Shown: positions 26,433-35,436, counted from the first letter of the stretch. The stretch is DNA of 64,000 nucleotides from Vallitalea okinawensis (GCF_002964605.1 NZ_PQDH01000003.1:496001-560000); one strand, 5' to 3'. A program made the numbers and translations. Notes: generated by a model not told the origin, from the letters alone.

Positions 26433-27008
26433 CTACTTCCTATAAAACTTTGCAAACTGTTTAGCATGCTCATCTACAAGTTCTTCTAATGATGTCTCTG
26501 TAAAGGAATTATCCGTTAACACATGCACAGTAAATGCTCCTAAGATACTATTAATTAATGTTACAGCCATTATATGTGGATTCCCATCGATGATATTTTC
26601 ATCTAATAAATCTCTAAAGTAGTCTTCTAGTACTTTTACAAACTCTCTTGATAATTTAAGACGTACAAAATCTTTTTCATCATCAGTTAATCGCATTTGA
26701 ATTTTATACAGCTTTCTATTTCTATAACAAAAGTCCAAATAATCTCTAGCAATTTCTATAATACTTTCAGTAAAATCCTGCTTTTTTAGCCTTTCAATTT
26801 CATTCTTAATATTAATGTCTTTGACATAATTAAAAGTCGTCTCTTGAAACAAATTTTCTTTCGTACCGAAATGTCTAAATAATGTTATTTCACTTATTTC
26901 AGCCGCTTGAGCAATCTGTTTTGTTGTAGTCGCATAATACCCCTGCTCAGAAAATAACTTCAAAGCAATCTTCATAATCCTGTTACGAGTCTCTAATTTT
27001 TTAGACAT
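26433..27008 (-). CDS. TetR family regulator of the thiolase operon
   Basis: A 191-residue regulator: helix-turn-helix at about residues 10-55 (ALKLFSEQGYYATTTKQIAQ, then ISEITLFRHFGTKENLF), followed by a helical ligand domain. It is first in an operon with thiolase, MaoC and reductase and probably responds to an acyl-CoA or fatty acid, as many TetR proteins of fatty-acid metabolism do; that is inference. ATG at 27008 is chosen because GGAG is seven bases upstream; the ATG at 27014 is one base from it. Confidence 0.87.
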   Translation of the reverse strand: MSKKLETRNRIMKIALKLFSEQGYYATTTKQIAQAAEISEITLFRHFGTKENLFQETTFNYVKDINIKNEIERLKKQDFTESIIEIARDYLDFCYRNRKLYKIQMRLTDDEKDFVRLKLSREFVKVLEDYFRDLLDENIIDGNPHIMAVTLINSILGAFTVHVLTDNSFTETSLEELVDEHAKQFAKFYRK

Positions 27009-27181
27009 TTTCATTCTCCTATCGAGTCATATTTACTTGTGAAAATCATTTATCAACAAATTATTCTCGTTACTTTCCTTTTTCTATCCATATGATATCG
27101 GTAACCCAACTGTTATCAATCTTATAGACAATCTCTTCCTACTCTACCCAAGTTAATAGACTATATCACAAACTATTTACG

Positions 27182-27340
27182 ATCACCCTAGCTACCCTTC
27201 ACGTCCCTTTTGCGAAGCCAAAAGCTGATAAGGGGGCTATGGAGCAGCGAACCATGGAGGGTGAGCCTAGCTGTCTAAGACATGGACATCTTTCCAGCCA
27301 GCGCAATAGCCCCCTTATCTGCTTGCCCCTTACATGATTA
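27182..27340. repeat. palindromic GC-richer intergenic element of unknown type
   Basis: Within the 27009-27340 gap this stretch is visibly richer in G and C than its surroundings. GATAAGGGGGCTAT (27227-27240 region) is exactly complementary to ATAGCCCCCTTATC (27306-27319 region), extended by AGC/GCT after one mismatch, with about 65 bases between the arms. CCTAGCT occurs twice (near 27189 and 27265), with CACCCT and GGGTGA beside it. It has the look of a mobile palindrome or a folded RNA; no known family recognised. The rest of the gap (27009-27181) shows nothing. Confidence 0.55.
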
Positions 27341-28159
27341 CTAAACAATAGATATTCTACTCTCTTTCTGCATAAACCCATTGATCAACGCAACAAACTC
27401 ATTAGGCCTTTCGTACATAGAAGCATGACCACACTCTTTCAACATAACAAAATCAGATTCCTTAATATGATGATGTAGATACTCAGTTTCAGCAAGGGGC
27501 GTAATATAGTCGTGGTCTGACGCCACAATAAGGGTCTTAGCAGTTATATCATTTAGCTGCTCTCTAATATCATATCCTTCTGAACTTTCAATAAGTCGAA
27601 TCATTGCATCTAAGAAAGGTTTATCGAATACAGTATTCAATAGTTGCCTTCTTTTACTCATCCACTGATAATTTTCATTATAAAACTTAGGTGAATAGAT
27701 ATAAGGTATAGTTACGTTATAATACGTCGATGGATTATAGGTTCTTGCAGCATCCACCCATGCTCTTCCGATGTCGTGTAACCATGGTGATGTGTAACTG
27801 TTGACATTGAAAACCATCAAATGCTCCACTATTTCTTGAAAGCGCATTGCAAACTGTAAGGCAATTTGTGCACCATAGGATACTCCAACTAGGTTAATAT
27901 TTGATAAGTTAAGATGGTCAACTAACCCCTTAAGGACTTCAACTTGTAACTCATGCTTATAGCTTAAGCCTTCAGCTTTATCCGAGAAACCTTGATCAAT
28001 AAAATCCAATAATATAACCTGTTTATCTTTAGTCAGGTGTGGTAAAAATATTTTCCAACTAAAGTGACTCATCATAATCCCGTTCAGTATGATCAGTGGT
28101 TGCCCCTCTCCATGTACTTCAAAATATATTTTTTTATTATTGTAATGAAACTCCGACAT
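27341..28159 (-). CDS. alpha/beta hydrolase
   Basis: A 272-residue alpha/beta-fold hydrolase. The nucleophile Ser is in GVSYGAQ (near residue 96), the acid Asp in SDHDYITP (near 218) and the His in ECGHASMYE (near 246); FIDQGFSDK follows the oxyanion region. A cap domain lies between about 125 and 195. It resembles esterases, thioesterases and C-C hydrolases of the lipase-like group. It lies 39 bases after the CoA-transferase, so it belongs to that operon and may release an acid or cleave a pathway ester. AGAGGTGAT precedes the ATG. Confidence 0.85.
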   Translation of the reverse strand: MSEFHYNNKKIYFEVHGEGQPLIILNGIMMSHFSWKIFLPHLTKDKQVILLDFIDQGFSDKAEGLSYKHELQVEVLKGLVDHLNLSNINLVGVSYGAQIALQFAMRFQEIVEHLMVFNVNSYTSPWLHDIGRAWVDAARTYNPSTYYNVTIPYIYSPKFYNENYQWMSKRRQLLNTVFDKPFLDAMIRLIESSEGYDIREQLNDITAKTLIVASDHDYITPLAETEYLHHHIKESDFVMLKECGHASMYERPNEFVALINGFMQKESRISIV

Positions 28160-28198
28160 TAAATCACCTCTTTCTCTATTATATACCTTAATACCGCA

Positions 28199-29506
28199 TT
28201 AAAAAATACCCAATGTTATGGCGCTTTCCATCAGTGCTTCTCTAAACTTAGGATGAGCAATTTGTACGAGCCGCTCTACCCTTTCTCTAACTGAGGTTCC
28301 TTTTAAACTTGCTACACCATATTCTGTAACGACATAATCTACATCATTTCGTGATAAGCTGACAGCAGCACCGGGTTTTAATGTAGGCACTATCTTAGAG
28401 ATTTCTTCTCTTTCTCCTGTATCTTTATTCCTTACCCTTGCAGTGGAATAAAGAGCGATGAAAGACCTACCATTTTTAGACCTTTGTGCGCCTATGGCTG
28501 TATCAGCCTGCCCACCAGTACCACTGTATTGGACCGCTCCGATAGATTCAGACGCACATTGCCCCGTTAAGTCCACTTCAATAGTCGTGTTAATAGATAC
28601 TTGATTATCATTTAAACCAATGACATAAGGGTCATTGACCCAATGACCATCTTTAATCATTACAGAAGGATTATTATCTATAAAATCATATAGCTCTCTT
28701 GTTCCTAAAGCAAAAGTAGCTACTAACTTTCCTTTATTAAAATTCTTTTTCTTACCAGTAATGACACCAGCGTTAACTAATTTCATCATCCCCGTTGTAA
28801 TCATCTCTGTATGAATACCTAAATCTTTTTTATTCATCAAAGATGTTGCTACTGCATTAGGTATCCCACCAATTCCCAATTGAATACAATCTCCATCATG
28901 AATATAATCTGCAATATAGGAACCAATTTTTAGATCTTTCTCGTTAGGTTCAATATCTGGTAATTCAGGTATATCATAATCTGTCTCAATAAGGTAATCT
29001 ACATCATTGACATGAAGTTCCATATCTCCAAAGGTTCGAGGTAACTTTGGATTAATCTCAAGTATAACTAATTTTGCTGCTTCAATCATTCTTTTTTCAT
29101 ATACATTACTAAGTGATAAGGATACATATCCATGCTGATCTGGTGGTGTTGCATTGCCAATATAAATATTGGGTTGTTTATGGGCTAATCTTTTTATACC
29201 TGCTAGATGAAGATGATTGGGTATGAAAGATATATTGCCATTACTTTGTGCTTTCCGAATAGCTGCAGTATAAAACCACCCATCCATTTGAAAACTATCT
29301 TTATAGGTTGGGTCATTAAAATAATCTGCTAAAACCATGGGCAGACAAGTGGTTACTGTAACACCTTTAACATAATCAGCTACTCTATGCAGGTTTTCTA
29401 ATAAGACTTTTGCTTCTGCAGCTGCTAAACCCGTCACGATATGATCCTCTGATTTTATCTTACTTAATGCTTCATCTATTGATATAATTTTGTGCTTATA
29501 ACTCAC
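28199..29506 (-). CDS. acetyl-CoA hydrolase/transferase family CoA-transferase
   Basis: A 435-residue class I CoA-transferase related to 4-hydroxybutyrate and butyrate:acetate CoA-transferases. Seen: GIGGIPNAVA, HTEMITTGMMKLVNAG, the SGTGGQAD glycine loop and the catalytic Glu in VTEYGVASLKG. Such enzymes move CoA from acetyl-CoA to a carboxylic acid. Between a Liv-type importer and beta-oxidation-like enzymes it is the natural activator of the imported acid. The start is GTG with AGAGGTGAT in front. A hairpin in the 119-base gap before it may set its level relative to the binding protein. Confidence 0.9.
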   Translation of the reverse strand: MSYKHKIISIDEALSKIKSEDHIVTGLAAAEAKVLLENLHRVADYVKGVTVTTCLPMVLADYFNDPTYKDSFQMDGWFYTAAIRKAQSNGNISFIPNHLHLAGIKRLAHKQPNIYIGNATPPDQHGYVSLSLSNVYEKRMIEAAKLVILEINPKLPRTFGDMELHVNDVDYLIETDYDIPELPDIEPNEKDLKIGSYIADYIHDGDCIQLGIGGIPNAVATSLMNKKDLGIHTEMITTGMMKLVNAGVITGKKKNFNKGKLVATFALGTRELYDFIDNNPSVMIKDGHWVNDPYVIGLNDNQVSINTTIEVDLTGQCASESIGAVQYSGTGGQADTAIGAQRSKNGRSFIALYSTARVRNKDTGEREEISKIVPTLKPGAAVSLSRNDVDYVVTEYGVASLKGTSVRERVERLVQIAHPKFREALMESAITLGIF

Positions 29507-29549
29507 GATTTATCACCTCTATTTGATGGCATTATACGCTCTCAGTGAT

Positions 29550-29602
29550 TTGCTCGACTTTCCCCCGTCTATTCTCCTTAAAGTACAGGAAAGCCGAGCA
29601 AT
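29550..29602 (-). promoter_or_regulatory. intercistronic hairpin between binding protein and CoA-transferase genes
   Basis: TTGCTCG-A-CTTTCC pairs with GGAAAG-C-CGAGCAA around a 25-base loop, and no T run follows on the minus strand. Such stems after solute-binding-protein genes often protect the upstream message, giving excess binding protein. Confidence 0.55.
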
Positions 29603-29625
29603 AACTGGTGTATATAAACTATCTT

Positions 29626-30843
29626 CTATTGACCATCTAAAATTCCATCTATGCTCTCAAAATCAATAAAACCTTCCCAACCAGCATCAACACTTGGATT
29701 CATCTTAAGCAATGCCATCTCTTGAGTACCTAATCGCTTGCCATCGGAGAAATCAATGGATCCACCAAAAGGATTATCAATTGGTTCAGATTCCAATGCA
29801 TCCATATAAGTTTCCCAGGTCAAATCTCCGTCAACCCTTCTCAATCCTTCTACAAAGAAATGAGCTGCAATCCATCCTGTCATGGCATATGCATTACTGC
29901 TTAGGTCTTCATCAGATACTTTACCCACCCACTCTCTATAATCATTGATAGCAGGTTTGGTCATGTCTACCCATGCATTGGCATAAATAGCAAAGTGATC
30001 TGCCACATCGTCTTTAACAGCTGCTGTCATCCGCTGATCAGCATTAACATATGTCGTTAATGTTGGTTTATAAACACCTTGTTTGGCTAATTCTTTAGCT
30101 ATTTGTGGAAATGTCCCTTGAATAGCAGCAATGATCACCATATCTACTTCTTCATTTTTTAATTTAGTTACAGCAGCTGAAACATCATCGGCATTCGGTG
30201 GTACTTGCTCATCAATAACAGTTAAACCGCCCATTCTTTCAGCTTCTTGTTTGATCCCTTTAAGTAAATCTTTACCCGCATCATCGTTGGTATAAATAAC
30301 CCCAACTTTAGAAGCATTAAACTCACCTTTAGCCCAGGCAGCCATAATTCTTCCTTCCATTGGATAGACTGGCTGTACAGGATATGCTACGCGATCAAAT
30401 CCTTCTGCTTTCTCGTTATAAAGTAAACCAGTACCTGTTGCAAAATAAACCGCTGGGATACCCGCTTCTTTAATATCATTAAGCGTTGCTCCAACAATAG
30501 GTGTCCCAAAGTGACCTACGAAAGCAAATATTTTTTCATCATTAATCATTTTGTCTACAGCAGCTTTCCCTTTTTCAGGATTGAACTCATCATCCTGATG
30601 AACATACTCTATCACGCGACCGTTGACGCCGCCACCTTCGTTTACCATCATAAAGTAGGCTTCCATCCCAGCCTTATATGGAACTCCAACCGGAGCCAAT
30701 GGACCAGAAGTCGCTATACTATTCCCTACCTTAACACTATCCTTTGTTACGCCTTGAGCCGTTTCAACTGCTGTTTCGCATGCAGTTAACATCATTGAGA
30801 TTACCAATAGCGTGCTAAGAATAACAGCTAAACCTTTTTTCAT
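29626..30843 (-). CDS. ABC transporter substrate-binding lipoprotein, LivK type
   Basis: A 405-residue lipoprotein with lipobox LTAC at about residues 19-22. The mature part is a type I periplasmic-binding fold of the branched-chain amino acid family (VKVGNSIATSGPLAPVG at the start, PAVYFATGTG, VGVIYTNDDAGKD, VDMVIIAAIQG). Members bind amino acids, but also short acids, amides, urea and aromatic acids, so the ligand is open. Genes for both ATPases, both permeases and CoA-handling enzymes adjoin. GGGGAGGG precedes the ATG. Confidence 0.9.
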   Translation of the reverse strand: MKKGLAVILSTLLVISMMLTACETAVETAQGVTKDSVKVGNSIATSGPLAPVGVPYKAGMEAYFMMVNEGGGVNGRVIEYVHQDDEFNPEKGKAAVDKMINDEKIFAFVGHFGTPIVGATLNDIKEAGIPAVYFATGTGLLYNEKAEGFDRVAYPVQPVYPMEGRIMAAWAKGEFNASKVGVIYTNDDAGKDLLKGIKQEAERMGGLTVIDEQVPPNADDVSAAVTKLKNEEVDMVIIAAIQGTFPQIAKELAKQGVYKPTLTTYVNADQRMTAAVKDDVADHFAIYANAWVDMTKPAINDYREWVGKVSDEDLSSNAYAMTGWIAAHFFVEGLRRVDGDLTWETYMDALESEPIDNPFGGSIDFSDGKRLGTQEMALLKMNPSVDAGWEGFIDFESIDGILDGQ

Positions 30844-30912
30844 TTTGAATACCCTCCCCTTAAGGCTAGTAATTGCCTTTATTTTAAATATGTAAAACCA
30901 TTAACTCATGCA

Positions 30913-31632
30913 TCAATGCCCTCCTAAATACGCCTCAATCAATTGCTTATCTTGAATTAACTCACTAGCTTTACCTTCCATATTAATTTGACCCACTTCA
31001 AGAACATAAGCATAATCGGCTATCTTTAGAGTTTGTAATGCATTTTGTTCAATGATTAGTACCGTAGTTCCTTCACTATTAATTTCCTTAATAATATTGA
31101 AAATATCTTTAACAATTAGTGGTGCTAATCCTAGTGACGGTTCATCAAGTAACAGCACTTTTGGACTGGCCATTAAGGCCCTAGCTATAGCAAGCATTTG
31201 CTGCTCACCACCACTTAAGGTAGCGGCAACTTGCTTTTTTCTTTCTTTTAATATAGGAAAATAACGGAATACTCTGGCATAATTTTCACTTATCACGCCT
31301 CTTCTCTTAATGGTAAAAGCTCCAATACGTAAATTCTCTTCCACTGTTAAATCGGGGAAAATTTGCCTCCCTTCTGGTGACTGAACGATACCCAAAGTGG
31401 TAATCTGAGCAGGTGATAATCTGGTGATGTCTTGATCATGGAAATAAATATGCCCTTCTTGCTTCTGTACAATCCCAGAAATGGACTTTAATGTCGTGGT
31501 TTTACCAGCTCCATTTGCCCCAAGCAGTGCAACAACTTTACCTGCAGGTACGTCTATATTAATCCCCTTCAAAGCCTTGATGTTTCCATAGGCTACCTCT
31601 AAGTTCTCTACTTTCAAGGCTAGTTCAGACAT
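30913..31632 (-). CDS. livF: branched-chain-type ABC transporter ATPase LivF
   Basis: A 239-residue ATPase: Walker A GANGAGKTT (near residue 36), signature LSGGEQQMLAIARAL (near 138), Walker B VLLLDEPSLGLAP and the His-loop position occupied by Gln in VLIIEQNA, as is normal for LivF. It pairs with LivG on the permeases LivH and LivM. One base separates it from livG. Confidence 0.93.
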   Translation of the reverse strand: MSELALKVENLEVAYGNIKALKGINIDVPAGKVVALLGANGAGKTTTLKSISGIVQKQEGHIYFHDQDITRLSPAQITTLGIVQSPEGRQIFPDLTVEENLRIGAFTIKRRGVISENYARVFRYFPILKERKKQVAATLSGGEQQMLAIARALMASPKVLLLDEPSLGLAPLIVKDIFNIIKEINSEGTTVLIIEQNALQTLKIADYAYVLEVGQINMEGKASELIQDKQLIEAYLGGH

Positions 31633-31633
31633 A

Positions 31634-32425
31634 TTACTCCTCTTCCTTTCCTAGATATGCTTCTTGAACCTCATGATTGGACTGGATTTCCTTTGGCGTT
31701 CCTTCTCCAAGCTTTTTACCAAAAGAGATAGCACATATTCGATCACATACGTCCATGACTAACCGCATATCATGTTCCACAAGCAAAATACTGCAACCAT
31801 AGGACTCCCTAATACCCTTGATTAATTCTGCCAATCTGGCTGTTTCTGATTCATTTAATCCTGCTGCAGGCTCATCAAGTATAATTAATTTAGGATGACT
31901 CATCAAAGTTCTCCCAAGTTCTACTTTTTTTAATACACCATAGGGCTGTCCTCCGACCAGTTCATCTTTTCTATCTTCTAACTCCAAAAAACAAAGTACT
32001 TGGTAAGCTTTTTCTCTCAGTTGCCTTTCTTCCCCTCGTGCCTTCCTCGTACGTAAAGCGCCTGCAATAATACCTGTTTTGAACTCAATATGCGCTCCAA
32101 CTAAAAGGTTATCTATTAAACTTAATTCATTAATTAACTCTACATTTTGAAAAGTTCTCACTAACCCATACTTGATAATATGATGGGTCTTTTTGCCTAC
32201 CAAATTTATGATTCTGTCATTTGATCTTCTAAAAAGCACTTTGCCATGATTAGGTTTATAAAATTGTGTTATACAGTTAAAAACCGTTGTCTTTCCAGCT
32301 CCATTGGGACCTATTAGACCGTAAATTTCACCTTCGTTGATAGCGAAACTAAGGTCATCCACTGCTTTTATACCTCCAAATGCCATTGTTAGGTTTTCAA
32401 TTCTCAAACATTCCTTGGTCGCCAT
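31634..32425 (-). CDS. livG: branched-chain-type ABC transporter ATPase LivG
   Basis: A 263-residue ATPase: Walker A GPNGAGKTT (near residue 40), Walker B LIILDEPAAGLNE, His loop VEHDMRLVM. The usual LSGG signature is changed to VGGQPYGVLKKVELGRTL, so this subunit's signature is degenerate relative to typical LivG (LSYGxQR). The opposite composite site, made with LivF, is intact. Its ATG lies inside the end of livM (29-base overlap) with AAAGGTGAAG as binding site, implying coupling. Confidence 0.9.
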   Translation of the reverse strand: MATKECLRIENLTMAFGGIKAVDDLSFAINEGEIYGLIGPNGAGKTTVFNCITQFYKPNHGKVLFRRSNDRIINLVGKKTHHIIKYGLVRTFQNVELINELSLIDNLLVGAHIEFKTGIIAGALRTRKARGEERQLREKAYQVLCFLELEDRKDELVGGQPYGVLKKVELGRTLMSHPKLIILDEPAAGLNESETARLAELIKGIRESYGCSILLVEHDMRLVMDVCDRICAISFGKKLGEGTPKEIQSNHEVQEAYLGKEEE

Positions 32426-33425
32426 CTTTCTTCACCTTTTTCTTTTTCCATAATTTTTTTATATCTTTACCTATATCAATTAAGCCTTGTGGATAAAACA
32501 AAATGACAACAATAATCAGTATACCGGTAAAAACAAATGCTAAACCATCTATATGCCCAATAACAGGTAATTGCTTTAATATAAGCTCTGGTACACCAAA
32601 GACAATAAAGGCGCCAATAATTGGACCAGTAATCCTTCTCATGCCTCCAATAACGATGACAGCTAAGATCTGAAGAGACAAGGTTAAATTCCAACCTGAT
32701 GGGTATGCAAACCGTATGAAATGCACATAGAGTACGCCAGCTACTCCTGCATACAATGTAGCTACTCCAAATGCTGTCAACTTATAACGAAGAATATTAA
32801 TGCCCATAGCTTGTGCTGCTGCTTCACTTCCCCTCATAGTCAATAATGCCCTACCTGTTCTACCATGAATGAAATTGTCTGTCAGTATGAGTATGAGTAC
32901 CAGGAAGAAGACAATTAGAACAAACGTCCATTGACGGTTCAACTGTATAAAACCTAAGAGGACTGGGTAACTTGCATTCTTACCAGAGAACCCACCTGTA
33001 ATGATCTCAAACTCAACAAAAAACTGTCTAAAAATTTCTGCTACCCCAAGGGTGGCAATAGCCAAATAGTACCCTTCTAATCTCAAAGAAATTAAGCCAA
33101 TAATCATCCCTATGATTAATGGGATCATAACTGAGATAATCAATGATGGGAAAAAGGATAATCCCAAATCGCTAGTGAGATAGGCCGCAATATACGCTCC
33201 TAATCCCATAAATCCTGCTGTTCCTAAGGAAATTAACCCAGAGTAACCAAGTAAAACGTTAAGACCAATTCCAACAATGGCATAGAACATAACTGTTCCT
33301 AAAACAATTACGGTAGAACTCTGAAGTAATCCAATTTGTTGTAACGTAGGAACTAATGCAAGTATTAATCCAAAAAGAATGTATTTTCCGTAACGACTTT
33401 TATAGAATTCTTTAAGTTTCACCAT
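32397..33425 (-). CDS. livM: branched-chain-type ABC transporter permease LivM
   Basis: A 342-residue membrane protein with eight to ten hydrophobic segments and the LivM signatures GLNVLLGYSGLISLGTAGFMGLGAY (cut here by length: LLGYSGLISLGTAGF) and GRALLTMRGSEAAAQAMGI in the cytoplasmic coupling loop. It forms the channel with LivH. The C-terminus is highly basic (KKLWKKKKVKKDG). GAAAGTGAG precedes the ATG. Confidence 0.92.
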   Translation of the reverse strand: MVKLKEFYKSRYGKYILFGLILALVPTLQQIGLLQSSTVIVLGTVMFYAIVGIGLNVLLGYSGLISLGTAGFMGLGAYIAAYLTSDLGLSFFPSLIISVMIPLIIGMIIGLISLRLEGYYLAIATLGVAEIFRQFFVEFEIITGGFSGKNASYPVLLGFIQLNRQWTFVLIVFFLVLILILTDNFIHGRTGRALLTMRGSEAAAQAMGINILRYKLTAFGVATLYAGVAGVLYVHFIRFAYPSGWNLTLSLQILAVIVIGGMRRITGPIIGAFIVFGVPELILKQLPVIGHIDGLAFVFTGILIIVVILFYPQGLIDIGKDIKKLWKKKKVKKDGDQGMFEN

Positions 33426-33442
33426 ACTAAATTTCTCACTTT

Positions 33443-34318
33443 CTAAACCTTTTTAACGACTTTTTTACCAATTATGCCGTTTGGTCTAAATACAATAAAC
33501 ATTAGGATCAGTATATACATGATAGCTTCTCCCCATGTGGAGGAAATGTAGTAACTCAATAAATTTTTACTAAGTCCAATGACATAAGCTCCTATAACTG
33601 GTCCGTAAAAAGTTTGAAAACCTCCTAACACACAAGCTATCAATGCATTAATCTGCACATTATCCATCATGGAAACATTAACTGTTATGGCTGGTGCAAG
33701 CATCAAAGCAGATAAGGTACCAAGGGCTGCTGCTACTGCCCAAGCCCCCATGGTTACTGTTTTAGTTGGGACACCCATTAATTGCGCTGTTTCATCATTG
33801 GATGCTGTAACCCGAACAGCAAGCCCCCATTTTGTTTTCTGTAGAAAGAAGAATAGGACTAGCATGATTATGATTCCAATACTTATATTCAATACTGCAT
33901 TGTAGGTGACTGATGCTTCCCCTATACTAATGGCTCCATGCTTTAAGAAACGTGGAAAAGATAGAGGACTGGTACCAAAGATCATAGGTGCAATACCTAA
34001 GAAGAGCATAATCATTCCAAAAGTAATGATTTGCTTGGAAACTGGGGATACTTTTTTTGCCCTTCTCATAATGATCAAATCAACCAAAACACCAAAGCCA
34101 AAACCTGTTACCATACCTATAATAGCCGCTAACCAAACTGGACTTCCTGTAAACATTAAAAAATATGTAGCAATAAAAGCATTGAACATCCCTAATGACC
34201 CTTGAGCAAAGTTAGTCATTCTACTGGTACGAAAAATAATAATTATTCCCAATGATGCCAAGGCATAGACACTACCCGATTCAAGACTACTAAACAGTAG
34301 TTGTAAAAATGTAGACAT
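33443..34318 (-). CDS. livH: branched-chain-type ABC transporter permease LivH
   Basis: A 291-residue membrane protein with about eight hydrophobic segments. SGSVYALASLGIIIIFRTSR at residues 13-32 and GLAVRVTASNDETAQLMGV in the coupling loop are LivH features. Its ATG shares one base with the stop of the KAS III-like gene (TAATG), so the enzyme and the transporter are translationally coupled, which is strong evidence for a shared role. Confidence 0.92.
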   Translation of the reverse strand: MSTFLQLLFSSLESGSVYALASLGIIIIFRTSRMTNFAQGSLGMFNAFIATYFLMFTGSPVWLAAIIGMVTGFGFGVLVDLIIMRRAKKVSPVSKQIITFGMIMLFLGIAPMIFGTSPLSFPRFLKHGAISIGEASVTYNAVLNISIGIIIMLVLFFFLQKTKWGLAVRVTASNDETAQLMGVPTKTVTMGAWAVAAALGTLSALMLAPAITVNVSMMDNVQINALIACVLGGFQTFYGPVIGAYVIGLSKNLLSYYISSTWGEAIMYILILMFIVFRPNGIIGKKVVKKV

Positions 34319-35346
34319 TATATATCACTCCCCCATCGGATGACGTTTGCAGCCCAAACATAACCTATCCCAGCAGCTATCATAAGCACTACAGAACCAT
34401 CTTTAACTTTCTTTTGTTCCAAGCCAAGTTTTAAGGATAGAATCTGATCCACTTGCCCCATATGTCCATAAGAAGATAAATAGATAGTCTGCTCTTCAGT
34501 GAGTCCTAATTCTTGTAGCATATAGTCATGCATAGACTTCTTAAAGTGCAGTATAGCAACATAATCAATATCTTTTCTTGTCATTTCAGACTTTTTTAAA
34601 GCTTGATCAATACATGTCAACCAATTAGGAATAGAGACCTCATTTAATCTTTTTTTCATTTTTTCTGGATGCATAATCTTTAAAGATTGATAAGCTTGAT
34701 TAAGATTATCAGCTGTGATCGGTTGATTAATTCCCCCTATTTTGACACCAGCATCTCTCGATAAAGATCCATCAGCTAATATATGTGTACCTAAAAGTAA
34801 GTTTTTATAAGAATTTTTTTGAAGTATAAGAGCTCCAGCCCCAGCTGATAAGTTATACATCATGGACATATACTTATCAGTGTAATCCACAAAATCCCCA
34901 TTACGATACCCGCCAACAATCATAATGGTTTTGATATCCTTGTCAGCTATGAGCATATCTTTTGCCATTTTCATTGCTGAAACTGTGGTACAACAACGAT
35001 TCTGTACATCAATTCCCCATGCATTTGTAGCCCCTATCTGATCTTGTATGTACAGCGCTGATGTAGTTAATGGATATTCTTTCCATTCCTCTCCCATACA
35101 CAAAATTACGTCAATTTCTTCTGATGATATATCAGCATCCTTTAAAGCATTTATAGCTGCAAGTGCACCCATTGTTTGTGTTCCATCATCTTTTCCCGGA
35201 ATCCTCTTCTCGACTATCCCTAATTTATTGATAATGGCATCTTCACTCCAAAAACCATTGGTTGCTTTTGAAATTTCACTTGCCGACATTCTATTGTCAG
35301 GTAAGTAAACTCCTATTCCAACAATCCCCACATTTCCCCCTACCAT
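34318..35346 (-). CDS. KAS III-like condensing enzyme with altered active site
   Basis: A 342-residue thiolase-fold protein of the 3-oxoacyl-ACP synthase III / HMG-CoA synthase group. The nucleophile is Cys118 in DVQNRCC, spaced from the Asp as in FabH. The catalytic His is His267 (AILHFKKS). The third FabH residue, Asn in YGNTS, is replaced by His295 (YGHMG), so it is unlikely to be an ordinary FabH. It heads the Liv transporter operon, is coupled to livH, and may condense or cleave an acyl-CoA of the imported compound. ATG at 35346 follows AGAGGTG by five bases; the frame extends upstream without a site. Confidence 0.82.
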   Translation of the reverse strand: MVGGNVGIVGIGVYLPDNRMSASEISKATNGFWSEDAIINKLGIVEKRIPGKDDGTQTMGALAAINALKDADISSEEIDVILCMGEEWKEYPLTTSALYIQDQIGATNAWGIDVQNRCCTTVSAMKMAKDMLIADKDIKTIMIVGGYRNGDFVDYTDKYMSMMYNLSAGAGALILQKNSYKNLLLGTHILADGSLSRDAGVKIGGINQPITADNLNQAYQSLKIMHPEKMKKRLNEVSIPNWLTCIDQALKKSEMTRKDIDYVAILHFKKSMHDYMLQELGLTEEQTIYLSSYGHMGQVDQILSLKLGLEQKKVKDGSVVLMIAAGIGYVWAANVIRWGSDI

Positions 35347-35406
35347 AAATACACCTCTCTCAAAATAACTTTCGAACAAGCAAAATGTTAGTTATCACTT
35401 ACATAC

Positions 35407-35436
35407 ATTTTACAAGATCTAGTTGTTTATTGTCAA
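35407..35436 (-). promoter_or_regulatory. sigma-A promoter of the KAS III-like/Liv operon
   Basis: TTGACA (35431-35436) and TAAAAT (35407-35412) on the minus strand with an 18-base spacer; the inferred start near 35400 gives a 54-base leader. GTTG-N8-CAAC around the -35 is a possible operator. Confidence 0.65.

Noticed and set aside
27199-27381. A 60-codon minus-strand reading frame across the palindromic element
   Set aside because: No ribosome-binding site, odd composition, and it overlaps both an inverted repeat and the end of the hydrolase gene.
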